From an uncultured Oscillospiraceae bacterium (lineage in GTDB: Bacteria > Bacillota > Clostridia > Oscillospirales > Acutalibacteraceae): a stretch of DNA of 64,000 nucleotides. How positions within the stretch are numbered: position 1 is the stretch's first letter; every line of letters begins with the position of its first letter. The stretch is from the NCBI GenBank assembly GCA_958448165.1, contig CAUDCW010000010.1, forward strand, positions 1-64,000, given 5' to 3'. A program made the translations under genes and the position numbers. The notes below the pieces were generated by a model. That model saw only the letters and a program-made list of their open reading frames with translations, had not been told where the DNA came from and searched no databases. Below are positions 34,138-42,546 of the stretch, piece by piece.

Positions 34138-34243
34138 GTATTAAATCTAACGCTGGTTAAAATAGTATTAAAAGCTATTGAAATTGTAACGAATTTACGA
34201 TATAATACTTGTATTAAATCTAACGAACGTTAAATATAGTATA
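34138..34243 (+). promoter_or_regulatory. resolvase promoter flanked by repeats
   Basis: TTGAAA (34178-34183), 17 bp, TATAAT (34201-34206). GTATTAAATCTAACG occurs at 34138-34152 and again at 34211-34225, each followed by a partial TTAAAnATAGTAT match; TAACGAACGTTA is a near palindrome. They look like operators or recombination sites for the serine recombinase. Confidence 0.72.
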
Positions 34244-34258
34244 AGAAAGGTAATTAAA

Positions 34259-34957
34259 ATGTCAGCAACAAATACTATTTATGGATATTGCCGTATTTCA
34301 ACATCAAAACAAAGTATTGATAGACAAATAAGAAATATACTTGAAATTTACCCGAACGCTAAAATTTATCAAGAAGCATATACTGGAACAAAGTTATATG
34401 AACGTAAAGTATTTGATAAGCTATTAAAGAGGATAAAGCAAGGCGATACAATTGTATTTGACTCTGTAAGCCGTATGAGCCGTAATGCTGATGATGGCAT
34501 CAATCTATATCTTGAATTATTTGATAAAGGTGTAAATCTTGTATTTTTGAAAGAGCATCACATAGATACCGATACCTATAAATCAACCTTATCAAATAGC
34601 ATTGCATTAACCGGTGATGATGTTGACGATATTTTAATAGGTATCAATAGTTATCTGATAAAATTAGCTACAAAGCAAATTCGGCTTGCTTTTGAACAAT
34701 CACAAAAAGAAGTTGATTATTTACATACACGTACTTCAGAGGGGATTGAAACGGCAAGACAAAAAGGTAAACAAATAGGACAGCGGCAAGGCGCAAAGCT
34801 AAATATAAAAAAGAAAGCACCTGCAAAAGAAATAATTTTGAAACATAATAAAGATTTTAATGGGAATTTAAATGATATGGAGTGCATCAAATTAACCGGA
34901 TTGAGCAGAAATACATTCTACAAATACAAGAAGGAATTAAGAAATCAGCAAAATTAA
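34259..34957 (+). CDS. serine recombinase (resolvase/invertase family), 232 aa
   Basis: The catalytic N-terminal domain has YGYCRISTSKQS (nucleophile Ser in RIST/RISTS), QGDTIVFDSVSRMSRNADD with the active-site arginines, and NLVFLKEHHIDT. A long helix E and a C-terminal HTH (CIKLTGLSRNTFYKYKKEL) follow. The length is that of small resolvases. It may resolve multimers of the circular element, invert a segment or regulate itself through the flanking repeats. RBS GAAAGG. It is a second recombinase besides int. Confidence 0.92.
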   Translation: MSATNTIYGYCRISTSKQSIDRQIRNILEIYPNAKIYQEAYTGTKLYERKVFDKLLKRIKQGDTIVFDSVSRMSRNADDGINLYLELFDKGVNLVFLKEHHIDTDTYKSTLSNSIALTGDDVDDILIGINSYLIKLATKQIRLAFEQSQKEVDYLHTRTSEGIETARQKGKQIGQRQGAKLNIKKKAPAKEIILKHNKDFNGNLNDMECIKLTGLSRNTFYKYKKELRNQQN

Positions 34958-34981
34958 TACAAATATTATGCAAAACAAAAG

Positions 34982-35016
34982 GCAGCGGATATATAACACA
35001 ATCCGCTGCTTGTTTT
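34982..35016 (+). terminator. terminator of the serine recombinase gene
   Basis: GCAGCGGAT/ATCCGCTGC hairpin then TTGTTTTC. The rest of the gap to 35140 shows nothing further. Confidence 0.82.
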
Positions 35017-35140
35017 CATTCATAGGGGGAGGGTATATGCACAGCAAGGGGGATACTTTACATTTAAAAACAAACATCATTCACCCGAAAAGGCATAATG
35101 TGTTACTTTTCACTCTCACCGCTATCTTTTAAACTCGAAT

Positions 35141-35479
35141 TCATTTATGCTTTATATCATCGAGCAATTGTATGATTTCAGCTATTCCAAGAAAAAACAA
35201 ACCCGTAACCACAGAAACGAACAAAGCTAATAAAAGATATATAAATCCTAAATAAGATATTATTATACTGCAAATTATTCCAACAATAATGATTATAATT
35301 CCACAAGCACCGAGAACTGCCGACATTGTGTTAGAACTTTTAGTATCTGTTTTTTGATTGCTTTGACTGCTTTGATTGCTTGGTTTATTTAGATAATGAC
35401 CGCAAGAACGACATTTGCACGATGCTTTATCATTAATATCAAGTTTTTTGCCGCAGTTTGGACATTCTTTTATTTTCAC
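35141..35479 (-). CDS. zinc-ribbon membrane protein, 112 aa
   Basis: An N-terminal zinc ribbon (CPNCGKKL .. CKCRSCGHYL) is followed by a Ser/Gln-rich linker and two membrane helices (about 52-75 and 79-100). RBS GGAGGG upstream. Proteins of this shape are common as hypothetical genes in Firmicutes. Neighbour of a second Cys-rich membrane gene in the same direction; both may be element cargo. Confidence 0.72.
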   Translation of the reverse strand: MKIKECPNCGKKLDINDKASCKCRSCGHYLNKPSNQSSQSNQKTDTKSSNTMSAVLGACGIIIIIVGIICSIIISYLGFIYLLLALFVSVVTGLFFLGIAEIIQLLDDIKHK

Positions 35480-35504
35480 AATCTATTCCCTCCAATCACT
35501 CTTG

Positions 35505-35771
35505 TTAATTATTCTCTGCGTATTTTTTTAATCCTTCTTTTAGAGCCTGTGTATATTTATAGTTGTTGTAGCATTTTTCGCACATATTAGTCCACACAAT
35601 ACTATTAACATCATCTTTATTGGTAAAGGTTTTATGACAGACTTTACACGATTTAGATTTGCTTGATGATGTGCAGCAGGAGGAACAGTTTCCAAGAAAA
35701 GCAAGCACGATAATTATTGCAATGATAATAAATAATACACTACCTTTAGATTGCTTATTTTTTGTTTCCAT
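35505..35771 (-). CDS. small membrane protein with Cys-rich tail, 88 aa
   Basis: Hydrophobic helix at about 10-27, then NCSSCC and a CxxC..CxxC tail (CKVCHKTFTNKDD .. NMCEKCYNNY) that would bind zinc. RBS AAAGGAAG. The pair with the downstream zinc-ribbon gene is 25 nt apart. No family name. Confidence 0.68.
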   Translation of the reverse strand: METKNKQSKGSVLFIIIAIIIVLAFLGNCSSCCTSSSKSKSCKVCHKTFTNKDDVNSIVWTNMCEKCYNNYKYTQALKEGLKKYAENN

Positions 35772-35906
35772 TTTTCAAAACTTCCTTTTATAATTTGTTA
35801 TTTTAATCATATCACATATTACATAAAAAATCTACTATATTGTAGAATTAATTCCACCATACTGCAAACAATATTTATTACAATGTCAGTGGAACGAGGT
35901 ATAATT

Positions 35907-36203
35907 ATGGTGGATTTTGGGCGTAAATTAAGGGAATTAAGAAAACAGAAAAATCTCACGCAAAAACAGCTTGCGGCATTAATCGGAGTAAAAAACAGCA
36001 TTATTTCTTTTTACGAGGTTGGAGACAGAATACCATCGCCGGAAATAATAATAAAGCTGGCAGCGGCATTGAATGTCACTTCCGATTATCTTTTAGGAAT
36101 TCAGAAAAATGAAACGATAGATGTTTCCGGTCTTGATGAAAATGATAAAAAATTAGTTCGTTCTCTTGTTGATACGCTCAAAAGGAAAAATCAAAACAAG
36201 TAG
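35907..36203 (+). CDS. XRE-family transcriptional regulator, 98 aa
   Basis: ATG 35907 behind GAGGT; the longer frame from 35751 overlaps the previous gene. Classic HTH_3: FGRKLRELRKQKNLTQKQLAALIGVKNSIISFYEVGDRIPSPEIIIKLA (as separate helices), then YLLGIQKN and an acidic C-terminal helix. It lies divergent from the zinc-ribbon pair and last before attR, so it may control this cargo or the whole element. Confidence 0.9.
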   Translation: MVDFGRKLRELRKQKNLTQKQLAALIGVKNSIISFYEVGDRIPSPEIIIKLAAALNVTSDYLLGIQKNETIDVSGLDENDKKLVRSLVDTLKRKNQNK

Positions 36204-36319
36204 GCAGCGGAAATTATCTAAAAAATATAAACTTAATTCGCAATAAAATCGGTTTTTTATCGTCAATTAAATTAATATCTGTTGTGTTTGGTGGTAATTG
36301 CTGTCTTTTTTTTTAACAA

Positions 36320-36343
36320 GTTTTCTAACAGACTTTCTAACAA
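36320..36343 (+). other. candidate integrase arm sites, right
   Basis: TTTCTAACA at 36322-36330 and 36334-36342, matching the pair at 26721-26740. Further CTTCTCAAACTTTGAG and CTTCTCCTACTTTGAG dyads lie at 36371-36455. Confidence 0.55.
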
Positions 36344-36473
36344 ATTCGTTCGGAATTAATTTTTAGTAACTTCTCAAACTTTGAGGGGTTGCAATTTAAA
36401 AGGCTTTTTGTTCAATATTACCAATTTTTTGCAACTTCTCCTACTTTGAGTAGTTACTCAGAAATATTTATCC

Positions 36474-36536
36474 GACTTAAAATCCCTCGGACGAATAATC
36501 CGTACCGGTTCAAGTCCGGTCACCGGCACCAAAAAA
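36474..36536 (+). other. attR: right end direct repeat (63 bp)
   Basis: Identical copy of 26599-36... i.e. of the tRNA-Leu 3' segment at 26599-26661, ending in CACCAAAAAA. It has no 5' tRNA half, so it is an attachment remnant and not a gene. Confidence 0.93.
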
Positions 36537-36562
36537 TCTCATTCTTCGGAATGGGATTTTTT
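36531..36562 (+). terminator. probable original tRNA-Leu terminator
   Basis: AAAAAATCTCATTC-TTCG-GAATGGGATTTTTT, a UUCG-loop hairpin directly after attR. Confidence 0.82.
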
Positions 36563-36589
36563 CAGTTATAAACGTAGTATAAAATTTAA

Positions 36590-36760
36590 GGAAACACTGA
36601 TTAAATCGTTTGTGCATATTGCGCCGTCAGATTTTTTGTCAGGTTGGACAAATAAACCGCAGTAATGCTGTCGCATTACGAGAATTTTTTGGCCAGGCTG
36701 ACGGAAAATATGCAAGCAAGATGTGCAAACAGCATTCAGTGTGATTTATTCAGTGATTCC
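36590..36760. mobile_element. MITE family A, full copy 2 (171 bp, inverted)
   Basis: GGAAACACTGATTAAATC and the opposite end GATTTATTCAGTGATTCC, flanked by TTAA on both sides (36586-36589, 36761-36764). Same internal sequence as the other copies in reverse orientation. It occupies most of the gap 36563-36882. Confidence 0.88.
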
Positions 36761-36882
36761 TTAATAATGTCAAGACTGTTTTTGTTGCTTATTCCGCTGA
36801 GTTGTGATAACATATAAAAATAGGAGTTATATATTCTTGAAATGATTTACGGCAAAATAATACCTTGAAAGGAATGTATAAA

Positions 36883-38073
36883 ATGGAATATGTATTTTCT
36901 GACAGAGTGAGCAGTCTGAAGCCGTCTGCTATAAGAGAGATTTTTAAATATGCCGCCGACCCCGAGGTTATCTCGCTGTCCGCAGGCAACCCGTCACCCG
37001 AGGCTTTCCCTGCAAAGGAGATTTCCGCAATTTCGGCTGATATACTTAAGAAAAATCCGATAGCCGCACTCCAGTACAGCGTTACCGAGGGTTACACTCC
37101 GCTGAGGAACAGGCTTAAGACTTATATGAAAAGCAAATACGGCATCGGCACGGACGATGATTCAATACTCATTACATCGGGCGCACAGCAGATTATGGAC
37201 CTTTCCTCAAAGTCGCTCATCAACGAGCACGACGTTGTTATCTGCGAGGCTCCGAGCTTTATCGGCTCGCTTAACACCTTCCGTTCCTACAACTGCCGCT
37301 TAAGAGGCGTTCCCGTTGAAAGCGACGGTATGAATATAGAACAGCTTGAGCAGGCTTTAAAGGAAGAAAAGAATGTAAAGTTCATCTACACTATCCCGAA
37401 TTTCCAGAACCCGTCGGGCGTTACAATGAGCCTTGAAAAAAGAAAGGCTGTGTATGAGCTTGCCAAAAAATACGGCGTGCTTATTATTGAGGATAACCCA
37501 TACGGCGATTTGCGCTATGTCGGTGACGATATTCCGGCGATAAAAAGCTTTGACACAGAGGGCATAGTAATTTATGCCGGCTCGTTCTCAAAGACAATTG
37601 CTCCGGGTCTGCGTGTTGCCTTTGCGGTTGCGCCTACCCCGATTTTCCAGAAGATGGTTGTCTGCAAGCAGGGGCAGGACGTTCACACAAATATCTGGTC
37701 GCAGATTGTTGTCGATGAGTTTATGGACAGATACGATTATGAGGCTCATCTTGACAGACTGCGCAGAATCTACAGCAAAAAGGCAAGCTATATGACGCAC
37801 CTGCTCGACCAGTATCTTCCGCCGCAGGTAACATACAATAAAATTGAGGGCGGCCTTTTCACCGTCTGCACCTTGCCGGAGAGCGTTGATATGCAGGCGT
37901 TCTGCAAGGAGCTTATCAACCGCAAGGTCTGCGTTGTGCCGGGCAATGCGTTCTTAACAGACGAATCTCAGCCGTGCAGCAACTTCAGAATCAACTTCAC
38001 AACCCCAACAGACGAGCAGCTTTGCAAGGGTATAAAAATAATGGGCGAGCTTGCCAAAGAGATAATTAAGTAA
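36883..38073 (+). CDS. PLP-dependent aminotransferase (class I/II, 2-aminoadipate-like), 396 aa
   Basis: ATG 36883 behind GAAAGGA. Fold type I aminotransferase: N-terminal substrate loop (ISLSAGNPSPEAFP), LLITSGAQQIMDL, YTIPNFQNPSG (PLP Asn), IIEDNPYGDLRY, and the Schiff-base lysine in YAGSFSKTIAPGLRV. The pattern is that of the MocR/LysN group without the regulator domain. It likely transaminates an alpha-amino acid with 2-oxoglutarate; substrate unknown. It precedes trpS by 21 nt, so an operon is likely. Confidence 0.9.
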   Translation: MEYVFSDRVSSLKPSAIREIFKYAADPEVISLSAGNPSPEAFPAKEISAISADILKKNPIAALQYSVTEGYTPLRNRLKTYMKSKYGIGTDDDSILITSGAQQIMDLSSKSLINEHDVVICEAPSFIGSLNTFRSYNCRLRGVPVESDGMNIEQLEQALKEEKNVKFIYTIPNFQNPSGVTMSLEKRKAVYELAKKYGVLIIEDNPYGDLRYVGDDIPAIKSFDTEGIVIYAGSFSKTIAPGLRVAFAVAPTPIFQKMVVCKQGQDVHTNIWSQIVVDEFMDRYDYEAHLDRLRRIYSKKASYMTHLLDQYLPPQVTYNKIEGGLFTVCTLPESVDMQAFCKELINRKVCVVPGNAFLTDESQPCSNFRINFTTPTDEQLCKGIKIMGELAKEIIK

Positions 38074-38094
38074 GTCAATCAGGAGGTATATAAT

Positions 38095-39108
38095 ATGGAA
38101 CAGCAAACAACGCAGGAGAGAAAAAAGGTTATTTTCAGCGCTATTCAGCCGAGCGGCACGATAACGCTCGGAAATTATCTTGGTGCACTTAAAAACTGGG
38201 TAAATCTTCAGGATGAGTTCAACTGCATTTTTGCTCTTGCGGATTTGCATACAATAACAGTAAGGCAGGAGCCGGCAAAATTCCGTGCTAATACATACGA
38301 GGCTTATGCTCTTCTGCTTGCCTGCGGAATAGATGTGGAAAAAAGCCCGTTCTTTATTCAGAGTCATGTGCCTACCCACGCACAGCTTGCATGGGTTTTA
38401 AACTGCTATACACAGTTCGGCGAGCTTTCAAGAATGACACAGTTTAAGGACAAAAGCGCAAAACACGCCGACAACGTAAATGCAGGCTTGTTCACCTATC
38501 CAAGCCTTATGGCGGCTGATATCCTGCTTTATCAGGCTGATTTAGTGCCTGTCGGCGCAGACCAGAAGCAGCATCTTGAGCTTACAAGAAATATCGCCGA
38601 GCGCTTTAACGGCGTTTACGGCAACGTGTTCAAGGTGCCCGGTCCGTATATTCCAAAGGTTGGCGCAAGGGTAATGTCACTGCAGGACCCGACAAGAAAG
38701 ATGAGCAAGTCGGACGAGAACGCAAACAGCTATGTTGCCGTTCTTGATAAGCCCGAGGTTATTATGAAGAAGTTCAAGCGTGCCATAACCGACAGCGAGG
38801 CTAAGGTTCGCTATGCCGAGGGCAAGGACGGAATCAACAATCTTATGGGCATTTATTCCTCTGTTACGGGCAAAACAATGGAGGAAATTGAGCATGAGTT
38901 CGACGGCAAGGGCTACGGCGACTTCAAAACCGCAGTAGGCGAGGCGGTTGTCGAGCATCTGCGCCCGATACAGGAGAGATTTAATCTTTATATAAATGAC
39001 AAGGCTTACCTCAAGGAGTGCTATGAGAAGGGCGCTGAGTTTGCAATGAAGCTTTCGCAGAGAACCCTTGACAAGGCGATGAAGAAGATAGGGTTTGTAG
39101 AGAGGTAA
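38095..39108 (+). CDS. trpS: tryptophanyl-tRNA synthetase, 337 aa
   Basis: The enzyme charges tRNA-Trp. Class Ic motifs: FSAIQPSGTITLGNYLGALKNW (HIGH equivalent), the KMSKS motif as KMSKSDENANS, and the GADQKQHLELTRNIAERF helix. The length is standard. AGGAGG precedes the ATG at proper spacing. It follows the aminotransferase gene directly. No T-box leader is visible upstream, as the intergenic gap is only 21 nt. Confidence 0.96.
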   Translation: MEQQTTQERKKVIFSAIQPSGTITLGNYLGALKNWVNLQDEFNCIFALADLHTITVRQEPAKFRANTYEAYALLLACGIDVEKSPFFIQSHVPTHAQLAWVLNCYTQFGELSRMTQFKDKSAKHADNVNAGLFTYPSLMAADILLYQADLVPVGADQKQHLELTRNIAERFNGVYGNVFKVPGPYIPKVGARVMSLQDPTRKMSKSDENANSYVAVLDKPEVIMKKFKRAITDSEAKVRYAEGKDGINNLMGIYSSVTGKTMEEIEHEFDGKGYGDFKTAVGEAVVEHLRPIQERFNLYINDKAYLKECYEKGAEFAMKLSQRTLDKAMKKIGFVER

Positions 39109-39112
39109 GAGA

Positions 39113-39423
39113 ATGCATAATTCATAATGCATAATGCAGAATTGTGGATGTCGCTGCTTTGCGGCTCATGAATTAAATAATAATCATAACGAGCATTGCC
39201 TCCCTTGTCAAAGGGAAGGGGACCGCCAACGGCGGTGGAGGAATTTACGCTCGCTCTGCTGAATATTATATACTCTTCGTAGGATACGATTATTAGTTTC
39301 ATTAGAGCGAGCGAATCCCTCAGTCGGCTTCGCCGACAGCTCCCTTTGACAAGGGAGCCTTAAGATTATCCGACTTTCAGCGCAGCGAGCCGGAACAGGC
39401 AAGCCGGTTCCCTACGAACTCGT
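39113..39423. repeat. intergenic repeats: AT tract, family C copy 1, family B half
   Basis: A GCATAATTCATAATGCATAA tract (39113-39147), then family C at 39198-39360 (GCCTCCCTTGTCAAAGGGA to TCCCTTTGACAAGGGAGCC as inverted ends, inner CGGCTTCGCCG) and the right half of family B (CCGGAACAGGCAAGCCGG at about 39390). This is the whole gap 39109-39508 except the next ribosome binding site. Confidence 0.78.
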
Positions 39424-39508
39424 TTCGGGTTTTCTGCTTAAGTTGAGTACATTTCCGGCAGGGGCAGCCTTATGCTCCTGCCTGTTGTTTTGATGAGAGG
39501 TGAAAATT

Positions 39509-41431
39509 ATGGCGTTACTTTCGCTTCAGAATGTCGGAATGGGATTTTCCGAGCGCACGCTTTTTGACAGCATTTCTTTTGAGGTCGGCGAGCGTGACAA
39601 AATTGGCTTTATCGGCGCAAACGGCGTCGGAAAGACCACTCTTTTTAAAATAATCTGCGGTGAGCTTGAGCCGACAAGCGGCGGCGTTGTTACCGCACGC
39701 GACGCAAAGGTCGGGTATATGGAACAGCACGCCTGCAAGCACCCCGAAAACACGGTGTATAACGAGCTTTTGTCGGTGTTTGCACCGCTTATGGCAATAG
39801 AAAACGAGCTTGAAAGCGTGAACCGTCAGATAGAAAGCGGCGGCGAGGATTTGCAGGAGCTGACGCACCGTCAGATGAATCTGCGTGAGCAATTCGAGCG
39901 TGACGGCGGTCTTACATATAAAAGCCGCACATCGGCAACGCTTAACGGACTTGGCTTTGGCAACGAGTATTTTGATATGCCGATAAAAAAGCTCAGCGGC
40001 GGTCAGCTTTCTAAATTAAGCCTTGCAAAGCTACTGCTTGGCGGGGCGAATCTGCTTCTTCTGGACGAGCCGACAAACCACCTCGACATATCCTCCTGCC
40101 GCTGGCTTGAGGGTTTTATCCGTGACTATAACGGCGCTGTAATTGTAATATCGCACGACAGATATTTTCTTGACAGCGTTACTAACAAGACGATTGAGCT
40201 TGAGCATTGCAGGATAAAATCGTACAAAGGCTCGTACAGCGAATTTATGAAGAAAAAGGAAGCGGAGCAGGAGGCGGTGAAAAACAAGTATGAAGCCGAC
40301 CTCAAGGAGATAAAACGCATCGAGGGCATTGTCGAACAGCAAAAACGCTGGGGACAAAAGCACAACTTCATCACAGCCGCAAGCAAGCAGAAGCAGGCGG
40401 ACAGGATACGAGAACAGCTTGAAACACCGGAAAGCGAGCTTGCGACAATTCGCTTCAGCTTTACTCCGAAGGAGGAGTCGGGCAACGACGTGCTGAAATG
40501 CGAGGGACTTTCAAAATCGTTCGGCGATAAAAAAATATTTGAAAACGTAAATCTTCATATACGCAAGGGCGAGAGGATTTTTCTGCTCGGCGCAAACGGC
40601 TGCGGCAAAACAACCCTGTTTAAAACGCTTTTGGGTAAATATCCGGCAAGCTCGGGCTTTGCAAGCTTTGGCGCAAATGTCAGAGTAGGGTATTTTGACC
40701 AGATACAGGAGAACCTGAATTTTGACAACACAGCTCTTGACGAGGTGTGGAACGATTATCCCAATATGACGCAGACGCAGGTCAGAACTGCGCTCGGCTC
40801 GTTTTTGTTCAAGGGCGACGATGTTTTCAAGACGATAAAGGACCTAAGCGGCGGAGAAAGGGCAAGAATTGCGCTTTTAAAGCTTATGCTTGACGGAGGA
40901 AATTTTCTGCTTCTGGATGAGCCGACAAACCATCTTGACACGGCTTCCCGTGAGGCGCTGGAAAAGACCCTGCTCGACTACAGCGGAACAATGCTCATCA
41001 TAAGCCATGACCGCTACTTTATAAACCGACTTGCAACAAGGATAATCACCTTGCAGAAAAACGGCATAAAGGAATATATCGGAAACTACGACGATTACCT
41101 TGAAAAGAGCGACGAGGAATCGGGCATAGCAACGACTAAAGCCAAAAAAGAGCCTACGGCAGCGGCTATGGACTACAAGGCAAAAAAGGAGTATGCCTCA
41201 AACAAGAGAAAGCTGCAGACGGCGGTTAAACGGTGCGAGGACGAAATTGCAAGGCTTGAACAGGAGAGCGAGGCGGTGCAGGCGAAATTATCCGACCCGG
41301 AATGTTCGTCTGATTTTGAGCTTCTGACAGAGCTTACAAACAAGCTTGAGCAGCTTAACACGCAGTCGTTTGAAATGATGGAGGAATGGGAGCGCCTTAA
41401 CACAAGGCTGGAAACCGAGTTTGCCGAATAA
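39509..41431 (+). CDS. ABC-F family ATPase, 640 aa
   Basis: Two ABC domains in one soluble chain without membrane segments. The first has Walker A GANGVGKTT and signature LSGGQLSKLSLAKLLL with DEPTNHLD. The second has GANGCGKTT, LSGGERARIALLKL, DEPTNHLD. A linker between (about 240-310) is helical, and a coiled-coil C-terminus (about 560-640) resembles Uup. ABC-F proteins act on the ribosome, either as translation factors or as antibiotic protection. The subtype cannot be called by eye. ATG 39509 follows GAGAGG; GTG 39500 is an alternative. Confidence 0.92.
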   Translation: MALLSLQNVGMGFSERTLFDSISFEVGERDKIGFIGANGVGKTTLFKIICGELEPTSGGVVTARDAKVGYMEQHACKHPENTVYNELLSVFAPLMAIENELESVNRQIESGGEDLQELTHRQMNLREQFERDGGLTYKSRTSATLNGLGFGNEYFDMPIKKLSGGQLSKLSLAKLLLGGANLLLLDEPTNHLDISSCRWLEGFIRDYNGAVIVISHDRYFLDSVTNKTIELEHCRIKSYKGSYSEFMKKKEAEQEAVKNKYEADLKEIKRIEGIVEQQKRWGQKHNFITAASKQKQADRIREQLETPESELATIRFSFTPKEESGNDVLKCEGLSKSFGDKKIFENVNLHIRKGERIFLLGANGCGKTTLFKTLLGKYPASSGFASFGANVRVGYFDQIQENLNFDNTALDEVWNDYPNMTQTQVRTALGSFLFKGDDVFKTIKDLSGGERARIALLKLMLDGGNFLLLDEPTNHLDTASREALEKTLLDYSGTMLIISHDRYFINRLATRIITLQKNGIKEYIGNYDDYLEKSDEESGIATTKAKKEPTAAAMDYKAKKEYASNKRKLQTAVKRCEDEIARLEQESEAVQAKLSDPECSSDFELLTELTNKLEQLNTQSFEMMEEWERLNTRLETEFAE

Positions 41432-41574
41432 AGCTGTTTAAACTGTACCCCTTAAAAATAGACAAACTGTGCATTTTAAAGCGAACAGAGCTTTGATATT
41501 ATAAACGTATTATGTAAAAATGCGTATTGCCCTGTTGGTTCAAGGCGATACCGATAATTAAAGGGGTAGAAGAA

Positions 41575-42141
41575 ATGAACAAAACAAACAGTGCTCTGAA
41601 GAAAATGGCTATTACAGCCATGTTTGCGGCTATGACAACAGTGCTCACTTACTTTGTCAAGATACCGACTCCGGGTGGATACATTCATCTGGGCGACAGC
41701 GTGATTTATCTTATGGCTTGCTTCCTGCCGACGCCGTATGCGATGATCGGCGCAGGAATCGGCGGCAGTCTTGCCGATTTGTTCGGCGGATATTTTCATT
41801 ACATCATTCCGACCTTTATAATCAAAATGCTTATCGCCGTTCCGTTTTCCTGCAAGAACGAGAAAATGCTCACGGTTCGCAACGCCGTTATGGTTGTTCC
41901 TGCCGGTATGATTACAGTTGCAGGCTATTATGTAACAAAGGTTGTACTGCTTGCGATTGACAAGGCAACGGCTGAGCTTGGTTTTATCGGTGCATTCTTT
42001 GATGCTTCAACGTGGGCAGCGGCTTTGTATAAAATTCCTGAGAACACAATTCAGGCGGTTGGCAGTGCTATTGCGTTTATTATTTTTGCACTTGCATTTG
42101 ACGGTGCGAAGCTGAAGAAAAGAGTTTTATCAATCAGATAA
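41575..42141 (+). CDS. ECF transporter S component (TIGR04002-like), 188 aa
   Basis: Start ATG 41575 behind AAAGGGG. Six hydrophobic helices, with the family signature ITAMFAAMTTVLTYF and LGDSVIYLMACFLPTPYAMIGAGIGGSLADLF. S components capture a vitamin or similar substrate and work with the shared EcfA/T module. The subfamily matches those annotated TIGR04002, whose substrate is unknown to me. No ECF ATPase is nearby. The 143-nt leader has no riboswitch that I can recognise. Confidence 0.85.
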   Translation: MNKTNSALKKMAITAMFAAMTTVLTYFVKIPTPGGYIHLGDSVIYLMACFLPTPYAMIGAGIGGSLADLFGGYFHYIIPTFIIKMLIAVPFSCKNEKMLTVRNAVMVVPAGMITVAGYYVTKVVLLAIDKATAELGFIGAFFDASTWAAALYKIPENTIQAVGSAIAFIIFALAFDGAKLKKRVLSIR

Positions 42142-42174
42142 TGTTTTGTGACAAAATTTATAGAAATGTTTTTG

Positions 42175-42203
42175 ACTGCGGCATTTTGTATGCCGCAGTT
42201 TTA
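42175..42203 (+). terminator. terminator of the ECF gene
   Basis: CTGCGGCA/TGCCGCAG stem followed by TTTTAG. Confidence 0.88.
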
Positions 42204-42242
42204 GATTTATAAAAAAACACGACTTAAATTATAAGAAAACAC

Positions 42243-42412
42243 TTGAATACTTAATTAATCAATGTTATAATATATCCGAAATAAGATTACTTTATTACAA
42301 AAGGGACAAGCGTTTTACAACGATTTTCCTGAATAATATTATGCGTACAACTTACTTTTCATAATTCCATCCTAAAAGCAACCGCCGGGGCAGCAGCCTT
42401 GGCGGTTGCTTT
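42243..42412 (+). ncRNA. candidate small RNA: orphan promoter to terminator
   Basis: Promoter TTGAAT (42243-42248), 17 bp, TATAAT (42266-42271). About 100 bp later a hairpin GCAACCGCC/GGCGGTTGC (42378-42409) ends with CTTTGCG. No credible frame lies between. A regulatory RNA, or a failed-gene remnant, in the gap 42142-42546. The terminator T-run is short. Confidence 0.42.
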
Positions 42413-42490
42413 GCGTATAAGGTGTTAAGTGCAGTGAATTTATGCGATAAACAATAATTTACGGCGAAATAAAAATATTTCTTTTACCCA

Positions 42491-42531
42491 TTGACAAGGC
42501 GCGTATAACTGTATATACTGTATATACACAG
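42491..42531 (+). promoter_or_regulatory. GntR promoter with YtrA-type operator
   Basis: TTGACA (42491-42496), 17 bp, TATACT (42514-42519). The palindrome CTGTATATAC-T-GTATATACACAG (42509-42531) covers the -10 box, ideal for self-repression by the next gene's product. Confidence 0.82.
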
Positions 42532-42546
42532 TAGGGGGGTGCTTGA

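Noticed and set aside
36474..36536. A second tRNA-Leu
   Set aside because: Only the 3' part is present; it is the attachment-site duplicate.
41432..41574. Possible riboswitch in the leader of the ECF S component
   Set aside because: No known aptamer motif (TPP, THF, preQ1 or others) could be matched by eye.
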